Assembly: GCA_963678055.1 (NCBI GenBank)
Contig: OY782679.1
Coordinates: 1,860,001-1,924,000, forward strand
Source of the DNA: CAXXOK01 sp963678055
GTDB taxonomy: Bacteria; Bacillota; Clostridia; Christensenellales; Aristaeellaceae
DNA length: 64,000 nucleotides
Direction of reading: 5' to 3'
Below, piece after piece: positions 1-8,340 of this stretch. Under the pieces are notes generated by a model. The model saw nothing but the letters and a program-made list of their open reading frames with translations, was not told the DNA's origin and did not search any database. A program made the translations under genes and the position numbers. Numbering within the stretch: the first letter of the stretch is position 1; each line of letters opens with the position of its first letter.

Positions 1-414
1 GTTGGCCGCGCCGCAGAGGCCGCCAACCCCCATCGCGACTACGACGACCAAAAGCAGCGACATCCCGGTTTTTGTCCGCACTGCGGTTTCCACCCCGTCA
101 ATCACGACGGTCGTATCGGTCACGACCAGCGCCTGACGCATCAGCATGGTCGCAACCATCGCCGAGAGTGCCATAATGCCTGTGATGGAAATATCAATGG
201 AGCCAACCAGCAGCACGCACATCATGCCCGCCGCAAGGATGAACAGAGGTGTCGTATCTTTGAGAATAAATAGTAGTTTGTCCCCTGTTAAAAACAACGG
301 ATTGCGCAGCCCGATCAGCGCGACCAGCGTCGCGAGAATCAACAGCAAACCAATTTCGCGATGTTTGGAAAACATTGCGATGAGATAATTCTGCAGACCT
401 TTGTCTTTTCTCAT
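1..414 (-). CDS. Sugar ABC transporter permease (RbsC-like), N-terminal part
   Basis: This is the first 138 codons of a permease cut by the window edge. The ATG at 412-414 follows a GGAGAGACAG ribosome binding site, and the frame stays open to base 1. The protein starts MRKDKGLQNYLIAMF, then has hydrophobic segments and the stretch LLVGSIDISITG, which matches the conserved 'GGIDLSVG'-type signature of RbsC/YjfF-class permeases. A charged loop (about residues 95-115) lies between predicted membrane helices. It begins 11 bp after the RbsA-type ATPase and is clearly co-transcribed with it. It would form the membrane channel for a ribose- or galactose-like sugar, but the substrate cannot be read from this fragment. 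Confidence 0.85.
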   Translation of the reverse strand, partial: MRKDKGLQNYLIAMFSKHREIGLLLILATLVALIGLRNPLFLTGDKLLFILKDTTPLFILAAGMMCVLLVGSIDISITGIMALSAMVATMLMRQALVVTDTTVVIDGVETAVRTKTGMSLLLVVVVAMGVGGLCGAAN

Positions 415-425
415 GCTGTCTCTCC

Positions 426-1940
426 TCACTCTGTTTTTTCCGCGGGCAAGGCCGCCGCGAGTACGGCTTCCTGTGTTGCTTCCTGTTTGGACAGGGTCGC
501 TGCCACGCGGCCTTCCCGCATCACGACAATGCGATCGCACATGTTGATGACTTCCGGCAGTTCCGACGAAACCATGAGGATGCCGAATCCCTGCGCCGTC
601 AGCTCGCACATCACTTCATAAATCTGCGCTTTGCTGCCAACATCCACGCCCTTGGTCGGTTCATCCATGATGAGTATGCGCGACTCTCCGCTGAGAAGCT
701 TTCCGATGACCACCTTTTGCTGGTTGCCGCCGGATAACGACTCCGCAGATGTCTCTACCGATACCGCGCGCACCTTTAACAGTTCAAAGAACCGCTGGCT
801 TTCCTCGTACTCAAGCTTTGACTGGAGCATTTTCTTGCGCGTATAGCGGTGGATCGTCGGCAGGGTGATATTATGGTTGATAGACCACGGCAAGAGCAGC
901 CCCTGCTTCTGTCTATCCTCCGGCAGCATGCCGATGGAATGGGTCATCGCATCGTGCGGGTCCCGTATCATTGTCTTCTCGCCACGGATATAGACATCGC
1001 CGCTTGCTTTGGTCACGCCGCAAATCGCCTGTACGACCTCGGTGCGTCCTGCGCCGACCAGGCCGGTCAACCCCAAAATCTCTCCTTCGTGTAGCGTAAA
1101 GCTGATATCGGCAAAGCGGCCCATTTGCGACAGCCCTTCCACACGAAGCAGCTCTTCACCGATCGGGTTGTTCTTTACGGGAAAGAACTGGTCGATGGAG
1201 CGGCCAACCATGTGTTTAACCAGTTCTGTGTCCGTAACATCGCCAATATCCCATGTGCCGATATACTGCCCGTCCCGGAGGATGCTGACGCGGTCAGCCA
1301 GCTTGAAGGTATCTTCCAGGCGATGAGAGATGAGGATAATGGAAACGCCTTGCTTGCGCAAAGAGAGCGCGATTTCATAGAGTTCCTCGGATTCCTGGCG
1401 TGTCAGGGCGGCCGTCGGTTCATCCATGATGAGTATTTTCATGTTCTGCGACAGCGCTTTGGCAATCTCCACCATTTGCTGCTGGGCGATGCTGAGCGTA
1501 CCCATAATATCGGTCGGCTTAATGGTCGCCCCCATTTTATCCAGCAACGCCTGCGCCGCCTGATTGGTCTTCTTCCAGTTGATACCTTTGATGCCTTTGA
1601 CCAACTTTTCATGCCCCATGAAGATGTTTTCAGCCACGCTCAAGTCGGGGTAAATCGCCAAATGCTGGTAGATGGCGGCAATCCCGTGCCGCGCAGCGAC
1701 CAAAGGATTGCTCATCTGTATGGTTTTACCTTCCAGGATAATCTTACCACCGTCCGGCTGATGGACGCCTGTCAGCACCTGAATGAAGGTGGATTTACCG
1801 GCACCGTTCTCCCCCATCAAGGCATGAATTTCCCCCGGATACAGGGTAAAATGGACATTATCAAGCGCCTTCACACCCGGGAAGGTTTTGGTAATATTCT
1901 TCATTTCCAACAGAAATTGATTCATGTGTTCTGCTCGCAT
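426..1940 (-). CDS. Sugar ABC transporter ATP-binding protein, RbsA/MglA type
   Basis: A tandem two-domain ABC ATPase of 504 residues, the usual length for RbsA/MglA/XylG. The first domain has Walker A GENGAGKST near residue 45, signature LSIAQQQMVEIAKAL and Walker B ILIMDEPT. The second has the degenerate P-loop GLVGAGRTE typical of the family, signature LSGGNQQKV and Walker B ILIMDEPTKGVD. It energises uptake of a monosaccharide with the downstream permease (11 bp away). No binding-protein gene lies upstream in the window, so it may be downstream of the permease. The start could be the ATG at 1940 or the one five codons later (MNQFLLEMKN); neither has a strong ribosome binding site. Confidence 0.93.
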   Translation of the reverse strand: MRAEHMNQFLLEMKNITKTFPGVKALDNVHFTLYPGEIHALMGENGAGKSTFIQVLTGVHQPDGGKIILEGKTIQMSNPLVAARHGIAAIYQHLAIYPDLSVAENIFMGHEKLVKGIKGINWKKTNQAAQALLDKMGATIKPTDIMGTLSIAQQQMVEIAKALSQNMKILIMDEPTAALTRQESEELYEIALSLRKQGVSIILISHRLEDTFKLADRVSILRDGQYIGTWDIGDVTDTELVKHMVGRSIDQFFPVKNNPIGEELLRVEGLSQMGRFADISFTLHEGEILGLTGLVGAGRTEVVQAICGVTKASGDVYIRGEKTMIRDPHDAMTHSIGMLPEDRQKQGLLLPWSINHNITLPTIHRYTRKKMLQSKLEYEESQRFFELLKVRAVSVETSAESLSGGNQQKVVIGKLLSGESRILIMDEPTKGVDVGSKAQIYEVMCELTAQGFGILMVSSELPEVINMCDRIVVMREGRVAATLSKQEATQEAVLAAALPAEKTE

Positions 1941-2364
1941 TTCAAAATATTGTGTAGTACTGTTGTTTTAACCTTTACGAAACGACTATTTTATAACCAT
2001 ATTTTACATGTTTGTCCGCTTGGCTTAAATGACTGAATCTAAAAACATGATATCTGATTTGTAAATCTGGCCCTTGAAACAGACATCCCATCGGTACAGG
2101 TCCAGATACGTTTATAGCACTTGCAGGCAGGCGATGGAAGGTTGTTCTTTGCTGGCGAACAGGCCGCAAGTGGCTGCTCTATCACGGGTTTCACCATGCC
2201 GCCCTATCCAATCAGCATGCCAATCATTTCACAAAGCAGTTTCAAATCGACAATTTTTGTCCAAATACTAAGTATAGGCTTGCTACATTTCCAAGTTCAG
2301 GCGCAAGATACTTCTTGTAAGTGACCCCCAAGGAAACGGCAGGCAAACGAAGGAGGATTTTTTC
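1941..2364. other. Intergenic region between divergent sugar ABC and ohr genes
   Basis: About 420 bp with no supported gene; the short reading frames have no ribosome binding site or recognisable product. It must hold the divergent promoters of the RbsA-type operon and of the OsmC/Ohr gene. I see no convincing -35/-10 pair and no OhrR-like palindrome. Just before 2365 there is a strong site, GAAGGAGGA, for the ohr start. Confidence 0.6.
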
Positions 2365-2784
2365 ATGAAAGCACTATACACCACCACAGCCCTTTCCACC
2401 GGCGGACGCGCCGGCCATGTTGCCGTCAACGGTACAACACTAGAGTTCGATATGTCCCCACCCGCTGAAATGGGCGGCAACAAACCGGGATTCAACCCCG
2501 AGCAGCTGTTTGCAGCCGGGTATGCCGCATGCTTTGGCAGCGCATTGCAGCATGTAGTCCGGGTGCGTAAACTACCCATTCCCGCGCCGGATGTACGCCT
2601 GACCGTGGGCATTGATAAGGACGAAAACGGCGGATTTTTCCTCAGTGCCGACATCGTAGGCATTGTAAAGGATGTTGAGCAGTCCGTGGCAGATGAGCTA
2701 GTACGGGAAGCTCATACCGTGTGCCCCTACTCCAAGGCGACGATGGGCAATATCAAAGTGAACCTTTCTGCCGAAGTTAAGTAA
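2365..2784 (+). CDS. Organic hydroperoxide resistance protein, Ohr/OsmC family
   Basis: A 139-residue protein, the normal size for Ohr. It starts MKALYTTTALSTGGRAGHV and has the two redox cysteines in family context: GYAACFGSAL (about residue 56) and HTVCPYSKATMGN (about residue 120). Members of this family reduce organic hydroperoxides in the cytoplasm through a thiol pair, usually re-reduced by lipoylated proteins. The Arg of the Ohr active site is probably in the GGRAGHV region. The ATG follows GAAGGAGGA at good spacing. The next gene, 50 bp on, encodes a rubrerythrin-like protein, giving a small oxidative-stress unit that ends at the terminator near 3376. Confidence 0.92.
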   Translation: MKALYTTTALSTGGRAGHVAVNGTTLEFDMSPPAEMGGNKPGFNPEQLFAAGYAACFGSALQHVVRVRKLPIPAPDVRLTVGIDKDENGGFFLSADIVGIVKDVEQSVADELVREAHTVCPYSKATMGNIKVNLSAEVK

Positions 2785-2833
2785 GCGCAAGTTCGTTATA
2801 CCTTACTAGCCAAACGAAAGGAGCACGTAGCCA

Positions 2834-3319
2834 ATGAATGTATTGCAATTTGCACTTGAAATGGAACAGGACGGCGAGGCGTATTACTACAAACAAGCCG
2901 AAACGTTTGCAGACACCCCGCTGAAACCGGTGTTTGAGACCCTGGCTAAACAGGAGCACAAACACGCCGACCTTCTCCGCAGCAAGATGGAAGGAACCCC
3001 CTACGAGCTCAAAGAGAGCGAGGAGTTCGCCGATCGGGAGAACCTGTTCAGCGGCATGAAAGATTACAAACCGAAAGTTGAAGCCAATCTGGCACAGGCC
3101 GAGCTGTACCGCGAAGCCCGCGAGCTGGAGCAAAAAAGCATTGACCTGTATACTGATCTGCTTGGGAAGACCGACGATGCCGAAACCAAGGCATTGCTGG
3201 ATTTCCTTGTGAAGGAAGAAACCCTGCATTACGAGATACTGGAAGAGCTGTTCCGCTTTGTCAATCGCCCCAACGAATGGGTGGAGGATGCGGAGTTCGG
3301 CCTGCGCGAAGAGTACTGA
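2834..3319 (+). CDS. Rubrerythrin-like (ferritin-fold) diiron protein
   Basis: A 161-residue all-helical protein with two ExxH-type metal motifs: ALEMEQDGEAYYYKQAE and AKQEHKHADLLRS in the first half, and REARELEQKSIDLY and KEETLHYEILEEL in the second. This is the erythrin/ferritin-like four-helix bundle. It lacks a C-terminal rubredoxin domain, so it is a stand-alone rubrerythrin domain rather than full-length rubrerythrin. Relatives act in peroxide detoxification or iron handling in anaerobes. The ribosome binding site AAAGGAGC precedes the ATG. It lies just after ohr, so joint expression is likely. Confidence 0.88.
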   Translation: MNVLQFALEMEQDGEAYYYKQAETFADTPLKPVFETLAKQEHKHADLLRSKMEGTPYELKESEEFADRENLFSGMKDYKPKVEANLAQAELYREARELEQKSIDLYTDLLGKTDDAETKALLDFLVKEETLHYEILEELFRFVNRPNEWVEDAEFGLREEY

Positions 3320-3375
3320 TTTTCTGCGGCCGTTCCCAAGCTCAAGGCTGTATGGGCTGCAATGGATTGCTATAA

Positions 3376-3407
3376 AAAAGAACCGGAGATCTCTCTCCGG
3401 TTCTTTT
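3376..3407. terminator. Bidirectional intrinsic terminator
   Basis: A perfect 14-bp inverted repeat (AAAAGAACCGGAGA, loop TCTC, complementary arm) with a T-run on both strands. It ends the ohr/rubrerythrin unit on the plus strand and the TRAP-carboxyltransferase unit on the minus strand. Confidence 0.9.
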
Positions 3408-3466
3408 GTTATGCATCATGCAATAGAGTTTTTCGTTCCGGGTTATACCATCACAATAGCGATGGA

Positions 3467-4954
3467 TTACAGCGGAATATTACCGTGTTTTTTCACGATT
3501 ATATCGGTGCTCTTTTTGTTGCGGAGCGACCACAGCGCCATAAACAGCGTGTCGCGGGTCTGATCCATCTCGATGACTTCATCTACATAGCCGTTCCTGG
3601 CCGCCACATCGGGCGAGAGGAACTTGGCATTGTACTCATCCAGCTTCTGTTGGCGGAGCGCCGCAGGATCGGCCGATTTCGCCATATCCTTGGAGTATAG
3701 AATGTCCACCGCACCGGGGCCACCCATGACGGCGATCTCGGCACTGGGCCATGCAAATACGAAGTCCGCACCCAGATGCTTGGAGCACATGGCGATGTAC
3801 GCGCCGCCGTAGGCTTTGCGCATGACCAGCGTCAGCTTGGGTACATTCGCCTCGGAATAGGCATACAGCACCTTAGCGCCATGGCGGATGATGCCCTTGG
3901 TTTCCTCACCCGTGCCGGGCAGGTAACCGGGGACGTCCACCAGTGTCACCAGCGGAATCTCATACGCGTCGCAATAGCGGATGAAGCGTGCAACCTTATC
4001 GGATGCATTGGTATCCAGCACGCCGCCCATCACCTTGGGCTGATTGGCTACGATACCTACCTTCACACCGGCAAGCATCGCCAAGCCGACAACCGCGTTG
4101 CGCGCGAAATTTTCGTGAACTTCCAGAAAGCTTCCGCTATCGAATACTTCAGCAATGATATCGCGCACATCGTAGCCTTTTGCATCTTCCTTGGGCAGAA
4201 TGCTCGCGATTTCACAATTCTTTTTCTGGGCCTTGGTATCCCGCTCGGTCCATGAACTTTCAAAGCGGCTATGCGGTATGCTTTTGAGTAGCTTTTTAAT
4301 CTGCACAAAACATTCTTTTTCATCCTTGGAGATGAAATGCGCCACGCCGCTGGTACCGGAGTGCATGGTTGCACCGCCCAGCTGTTCGTCCGTCACGTCT
4401 TCGTTCATAACGCGCTTGACCACTTTCGGGCCGGTCACAAACATCTTGGATACGGAATCGATCACGAACACGAAATCCGTCAGGCCCGGGGAATACACCG
4501 CACCGCCGGCACAAGGGCCTGCGATGACTGAAATCTGGGGAATGTAGCCGGATGCGCGTGTGTTTTGGTAGAAGATGTCGCCGTAGCTCGCCAGAGAGTC
4601 TACACCCTCCTGAATACGGGCTCCGCCGGAATCGTTAATGCCGATTACAGGGCAACGCGATTTGATGCACAGTTCAATCAACCGTGCGATCTTCTTACCA
4701 TGTTCACAGCCAAGGGAACCGCCCATGATCGTGAAATCCTGCGCATAGATGCCGACCTGGCGGCCTTCTACAAGGCCCAGACCGGTGATCACGCCGTCGT
4801 ACGGCGTGGTCACCTTGTCCATACCAAAATCGTGACACTTGTGCGTGATACTCTGTCCGATTTCCATAAAGGAGCCGGCATCCACAAGAAGATTAATCCG
4901 CTCGATTGCGTGCAGTTTACCCTTCTTGTGCTGCTTTTCTAAATCGTAATTCAC
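3467..4954 (-). CDS. Acyl-CoA carboxylase/decarboxylase carboxyltransferase subunit
   Basis: A 495-residue carboxyltransferase of the propionyl-CoA carboxylase beta / methylmalonyl-CoA decarboxylase alpha (MmdA) family, full length. Motifs include INDSGGARIQEG, AGPCAGGAVYSPGLTDFV, GVLDTNASDK, LVDVPGYLPGTGEE and a C-terminal ADFVFAWPSAEIAVMGG. These form the two crotonase-like lobes that bind acyl-CoA and carboxybiotin. The start is GTG in a GTGA overlap with the stop of the aldehyde dehydrogenase gene, so translation is coupled. No biotin carrier, biotin carboxylase or membrane decarboxylase subunit is near, so partners must be encoded elsewhere. Exact substrate (malonyl-, methylmalonyl- or another acyl-CoA) is unknown. 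Confidence 0.92.
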   Translation of the reverse strand: MNYDLEKQHKKGKLHAIERINLLVDAGSFMEIGQSITHKCHDFGMDKVTTPYDGVITGLGLVEGRQVGIYAQDFTIMGGSLGCEHGKKIARLIELCIKSRCPVIGINDSGGARIQEGVDSLASYGDIFYQNTRASGYIPQISVIAGPCAGGAVYSPGLTDFVFVIDSVSKMFVTGPKVVKRVMNEDVTDEQLGGATMHSGTSGVAHFISKDEKECFVQIKKLLKSIPHSRFESSWTERDTKAQKKNCEIASILPKEDAKGYDVRDIIAEVFDSGSFLEVHENFARNAVVGLAMLAGVKVGIVANQPKVMGGVLDTNASDKVARFIRYCDAYEIPLVTLVDVPGYLPGTGEETKGIIRHGAKVLYAYSEANVPKLTLVMRKAYGGAYIAMCSKHLGADFVFAWPSAEIAVMGGPGAVDILYSKDMAKSADPAALRQQKLDEYNAKFLSPDVAARNGYVDEVIEMDQTRDTLFMALWSLRNKKSTDIIVKKHGNIPL

Positions 4955-6336
4955 TTTGCTAAATCTCCAAATAGCTCTTCATCACTGGGGATTTGCTCCG
5001 GAATGGGATAGGCAACCCAAGTCGTGTTGTAAAAATGTTTGAGCGAAATATTCTCCGAAGAGATGTTTCCGCCCCAGGTGCCGCAACCCAGTGTCAGCGT
5101 GAACGGCATACCGTTAATCCAGTCACCGCTGTTGGCATAACACTGCGGCTGACGAACCATAACACGGCTGGTTTTGGTTCCGGTGCTCAGCTCCAGGATG
5201 TTCGCGTCGCTAGTAGAATGGATACCACAGGAGTGGCCAGCGCCCATGTACCCGGTGATCTCATTCACCTTGGCAACGGCTTCGCTGAATTCCTTGTACT
5301 TGAACAATGTTACCACAACAGACATTTTTTCGCCAGAGAACGGATATTCTCTGCCAACTCCGGTCTCTTCGACCATCAAGAAGCTCTTGTCGCTGTCCAT
5401 TTTCAGGCCGGCAAGCTGGGCAATGCTACTTGCGGGCTGGGCAACCACTTTGGTGTTGAGGTGGCCTTCGGGGAACATGGCCTCCTGCAGCTGGGCTTTT
5501 TCGTCTGCGTTAAGCAGATAACCGCCTTCACCCTGCAACGCCTTGACCAGTTCATCATACACGGATTCGTGCACGACCAGCGAGTTTTCTGCGCTGCAGC
5601 TGGTGGCATAGTCAAAGGTTTTGGAGAGCTTAATTTTGTGCGCTGCATCGGCAATGTCTGCGGTGTCGTCTACGACAACAACAGCATTACCAACACCCAC
5701 GCCGTACGCGGGTTTGCCGGAGCTGTAGGCAGCCTTCACCATCGGTTTGCCGCCGGTAGCGACAACCAGGTCACACTGCTGCATCACTTCGCGGCTGATA
5801 TCCAGACTCACCTGTTCCACCGTGAGTACCAGGTCTTCCGGTGCACCGTATTTACGGAACACTTCGTGCATGATATCCACGATCAGCATGTTGGTTTCCT
5901 TGGAACGGGGATGCGGGGAGAACACGACGGCGTTGCGAGCTTTGATTGCAAACATCGCCTTGATGAAGGGCGTTGCTTCCGGGTTGGTGCAGGGCACGAT
6001 TGCGCCGATAACGCCAACGGGCTTGGCAATCTTGAGCAGGCCGCGTTCTTTGTCTTCTTCGATCACGCCAACGGTTGTCTTGTCTTTAATGTCCCGGAGC
6101 GCGCCACGGATTTTCTTTTGGAGCTTGCTGTATTTGGCATCGTAATAGCCAAGGCGGGTTTCCTCCACAGCTTTTGTGCTGATTTTCTCGGCATTACCGG
6201 GTTCTACACCGGCCCACGCAAGCGCAGTAACGAGCTCGTCAATCTGTTCCTGAGTATAGTTTTCAATCACCTGTTGGGCAGCTCTGGCACGTGCCATCAA
6301 ACCACTGACATATTCTGCCGCTTGTAATCCATCCAT
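4951..6336 (-). CDS. CoA-acylating aldehyde dehydrogenase
   Basis: A 461-residue aldehyde dehydrogenase of the acylating class (relatives: EutE/PduP, the N-terminal half of AdhE, sulfoacetaldehyde dehydrogenase SauS). Visible motifs: VIGAIVPCTNPEATP, VVATGGKPMV, the catalytic cysteine in DYATSCSAENSLVV, and C-terminal LTLGCGTWGGNISSEN. It would convert an aldehyde plus CoA and NAD+ to acyl-CoA. I start it at the ATG at 6334-6336 (MDGLQAAEYVS), preceded by GAGAGGAGAAAC; an upstream in-frame extension of 17 codons lacks support. The C-terminal tail (NTTWVAYPIPEQ) reminds me of SauS-like enzymes more than EutE, but that is from memory only. It is followed by the carboxyltransferase in a 4-bp overlap. 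Confidence 0.9.
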   Translation of the reverse strand: MDGLQAAEYVSGLMARARAAQQVIENYTQEQIDELVTALAWAGVEPGNAEKISTKAVEETRLGYYDAKYSKLQKKIRGALRDIKDKTTVGVIEEDKERGLLKIAKPVGVIGAIVPCTNPEATPFIKAMFAIKARNAVVFSPHPRSKETNMLIVDIMHEVFRKYGAPEDLVLTVEQVSLDISREVMQQCDLVVATGGKPMVKAAYSSGKPAYGVGVGNAVVVVDDTADIADAAHKIKLSKTFDYATSCSAENSLVVHESVYDELVKALQGEGGYLLNADEKAQLQEAMFPEGHLNTKVVAQPASSIAQLAGLKMDSDKSFLMVEETGVGREYPFSGEKMSVVVTLFKYKEFSEAVAKVNEITGYMGAGHSCGIHSTSDANILELSTGTKTSRVMVRQPQCYANSGDWINGMPFTLTLGCGTWGGNISSENISLKHFYNTTWVAYPIPEQIPSDEELFGDLAK

Positions 6337-6411
6337 AATGTTTCTCCTCTCGGGTAGCGTTCTCAACTGTGTTTTTTTACAGCACAAACTAGACCTTGGC
6401 CTATTTTGATA

Positions 6412-7707
6412 CTATTTTGCCATCAAATTGGGTAGGAAGGTAACCAGGTCCGGAATCACAATCATCAGCAAGGTAGACAACACCAGCGCAATCCAGAACG
6501 GGATAACGCCTTTGAATACAGTCTCCAGCTTGATCTTTGTGATACCGGATGTAACGATTGCAACCACACCGACAGGAGGCGTAAGGAAGCCGATGAGGAG
6601 CATAAGAATCGTAACAACACCGTACCAGATGCCGCTGTAGCCAGCCTGGATAATCAACGGGTAGAACAGTCCGGTGAAGATAATCAGAATTGCCATGGCA
6701 TCCATGAAGAAGCCGGCAACAAAGTAGCAGGCAAAGATCGCCAGCATCAGTACGAAGGGAGGCAGCTCGATGAAGTAGGTGCCCAGCCACTGCGGGATTT
6801 TGGTAACAGACAGGAAGTTACCAAACACAACGCCGCCGATGAGCAAAACCATGAGCATAGCAACGATACGAACCGTGCCAAGCAAGGCATCGCCAAAGCC
6901 TTTCCAAGTGAAACGCTTGCCGATAATGCTAACAATCAACGCAACGAACGCACCGATGGCACCACCCTCGGTCGGGGTGAAGAAACCAAGGTAAATACCG
7001 CCCATACTGATCAGGAAGATAACCGGTACCGGCCAGATCAGCTTGATGGACTGGAATCTTTCCTTCATCGTCGCTTTATAGGTCTCGGGAGCCAGCTCAG
7101 GCTTGAGTCGAACAACGATATATGCGGTTAACGCCAGCAATGTGGCAGTGATCAAACCGGGAATGACGCCGCCGATCAGAAGCTGGCCGATTGATTCCTC
7201 AGTCAACAAGCCGTAAATGATCAATACGGAACTTGGCGGGATCAAAATACCCAGGGTACTGCCGGAAGCCACGCAGCCCGCATTGAGTGAATCGTGATAG
7301 TGCTTTTTACGCATTTCAGGTACGGCCACGTTTGCGATGGTAGCAGTGGTGGCGATAACAGAACCGGACACAGCCGCAAAGGCTGCACAGGTTGCGATGG
7401 TGGCAATGGCCAGGCCACCGCGGATAAAGCCCAGCCAGGCATTGAAGCCTTTAAACAAGTCGCTGCCGAGGCCTGTATGCCCCAGAATCATACCCATGAG
7501 TGTAAACATCGGTATAACGGTTAACCCGTAGTTATGTGTGTTGTTAAACAGGTCGGTACCAAGTTTGGCGGCCGCCGCCGTGGGGTTGATGACTGCCGCA
7601 TATCCGACTGCGCCTACGATCAGCATCGAAAAACCGATGGGAACCTTCAGGAACATCAGTACGAACAGCGCAATAATTCCGATTAAACCAATCAACTCTG
7701 GGCTCAT
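6412..7707 (-). CDS. dctM: TRAP transporter large permease, DctM family
   Basis: A 431-residue polytopic membrane protein with about 12 hydrophobic segments. Family signatures include PIGFSMLIVGAVGYA near the N terminus, VSGSVIATTATIANVAVPEM, SGSTLGILIPPSSVLIIYG and LIGFLTPPVGVVAI. It is the sodium-driven transport subunit of a tripartite ATP-independent transporter for organic acids. Its start overlaps the stop of the small permease gene by ATGA. It lies between dctQ and the acylating aldehyde dehydrogenase gene, which starts 75 bp downstream. Confidence 0.95.
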   Translation of the reverse strand: MSPELIGLIGIIALFVLMFLKVPIGFSMLIVGAVGYAAVINPTAAAAKLGTDLFNNTHNYGLTVIPMFTLMGMILGHTGLGSDLFKGFNAWLGFIRGGLAIATIATCAAFAAVSGSVIATTATIANVAVPEMRKKHYHDSLNAGCVASGSTLGILIPPSSVLIIYGLLTEESIGQLLIGGVIPGLITATLLALTAYIVVRLKPELAPETYKATMKERFQSIKLIWPVPVIFLISMGGIYLGFFTPTEGGAIGAFVALIVSIIGKRFTWKGFGDALLGTVRIVAMLMVLLIGGVVFGNFLSVTKIPQWLGTYFIELPPFVLMLAIFACYFVAGFFMDAMAILIIFTGLFYPLIIQAGYSGIWYGVVTILMLLIGFLTPPVGVVAIVTSGITKIKLETVFKGVIPFWIALVLSTLLMIVIPDLVTFLPNLMAK

Positions 7708-8255
7708 TGGTCTATCACACCTTTCTCATCAGCCGCTACCAAGTTTTTGCCGCTGGCCTTATCTTTAAAATACTGGACTGCGTTATAAGAATTTCGGATT
7801 AAGTCAAAGCACAGTGCGATAATCAGGAATCCAACGCCTATCGCGCTGACATAAATCCAGGGAGAAAGCGGAATTCTCAGCACGCTGGTAATCTGGTTGG
7901 ATCTTGAAACACGCTCGGCATATTTGAACACGTTCAGGAATACAACCGTGAACAGCCCGATGCTCATCAAATTGATGATGACTTCGAGAACCACTTGAAC
8001 CGCTTTATTGAATTTATCAAAAAGAATGTTGATGCCGATGTTTTCTCCTTCAGACTGGGCGTGAGCCAGACCGAACGAAACCAACATAACCAGTGAGAAC
8101 TTTACAAGCTCGAATGCACCGGTAACCGGAGCGTTAAAAAAGCGCCGTCCGAAAACGTCTGCTACCGTGATGAGCATCATCACGGCGGTGATAACCGCGC
8201 CGATATAGGCAACTGCCTTAGACAATTTTTTGCCTATTCCAAGGAATGTTTGCAT
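7704..8255 (-). CDS. dctQ: TRAP transporter small permease, DctQ family
   Basis: A 183-residue protein with four predicted membrane helices and the DctQ hallmark DVFGRRFFNAPVTGAFELVKFSL. It pairs with DctM in the TRAP complex. I choose the ATG at 8253-8255 because TAGGTGGG lies 7 nt upstream; a GTG four codons earlier overlaps that site and is less likely. The stop overlaps the dctM start (ATGA). A large GC-rich hairpin (8291-8328) separates it from the binding-protein gene. Confidence 0.93.
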   Translation of the reverse strand: MQTFLGIGKKLSKAVAYIGAVITAVMMLITVADVFGRRFFNAPVTGAFELVKFSLVMLVSFGLAHAQSEGENIGINILFDKFNKAVQVVLEVIINLMSIGLFTVVFLNVFKYAERVSRSNQITSVLRIPLSPWIYVSAIGVGFLIIALCFDLIRNSYNAVQYFKDKASGKNLVAADEKGVIDQ

Positions 8256-8290
8256 CAGTAATCCCACCTATCTGTAAACTATAGAAATAT

Positions 8291-8328
8291 CCGCATGTCC
8301 AAGGCGGCACGCCGCCCCGGACATGCGG
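8291..8328 (-). promoter_or_regulatory. Intercistronic hairpin between dctP and dctQM
   Basis: CCGCATGTCC (8291-8300) pairs with 8319-8328, and GGCGGC (8303-8308) pairs with 8311-8316, making a very stable stem just after the dctP stop. No clear T-run follows on the minus strand. It probably protects the dctP mRNA or partly attenuates transcription, so that more binding protein than permease is made. Confidence 0.7.
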
Positions 8329-8340
8329 GAGGAAAAGGGT

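Noticed and set aside
4993..6327. 444-codon open frame on the plus strand
   Set aside because: It is the exact antisense shadow of the acylating aldehyde dehydrogenase and has no ribosome binding site or recognisable domain.
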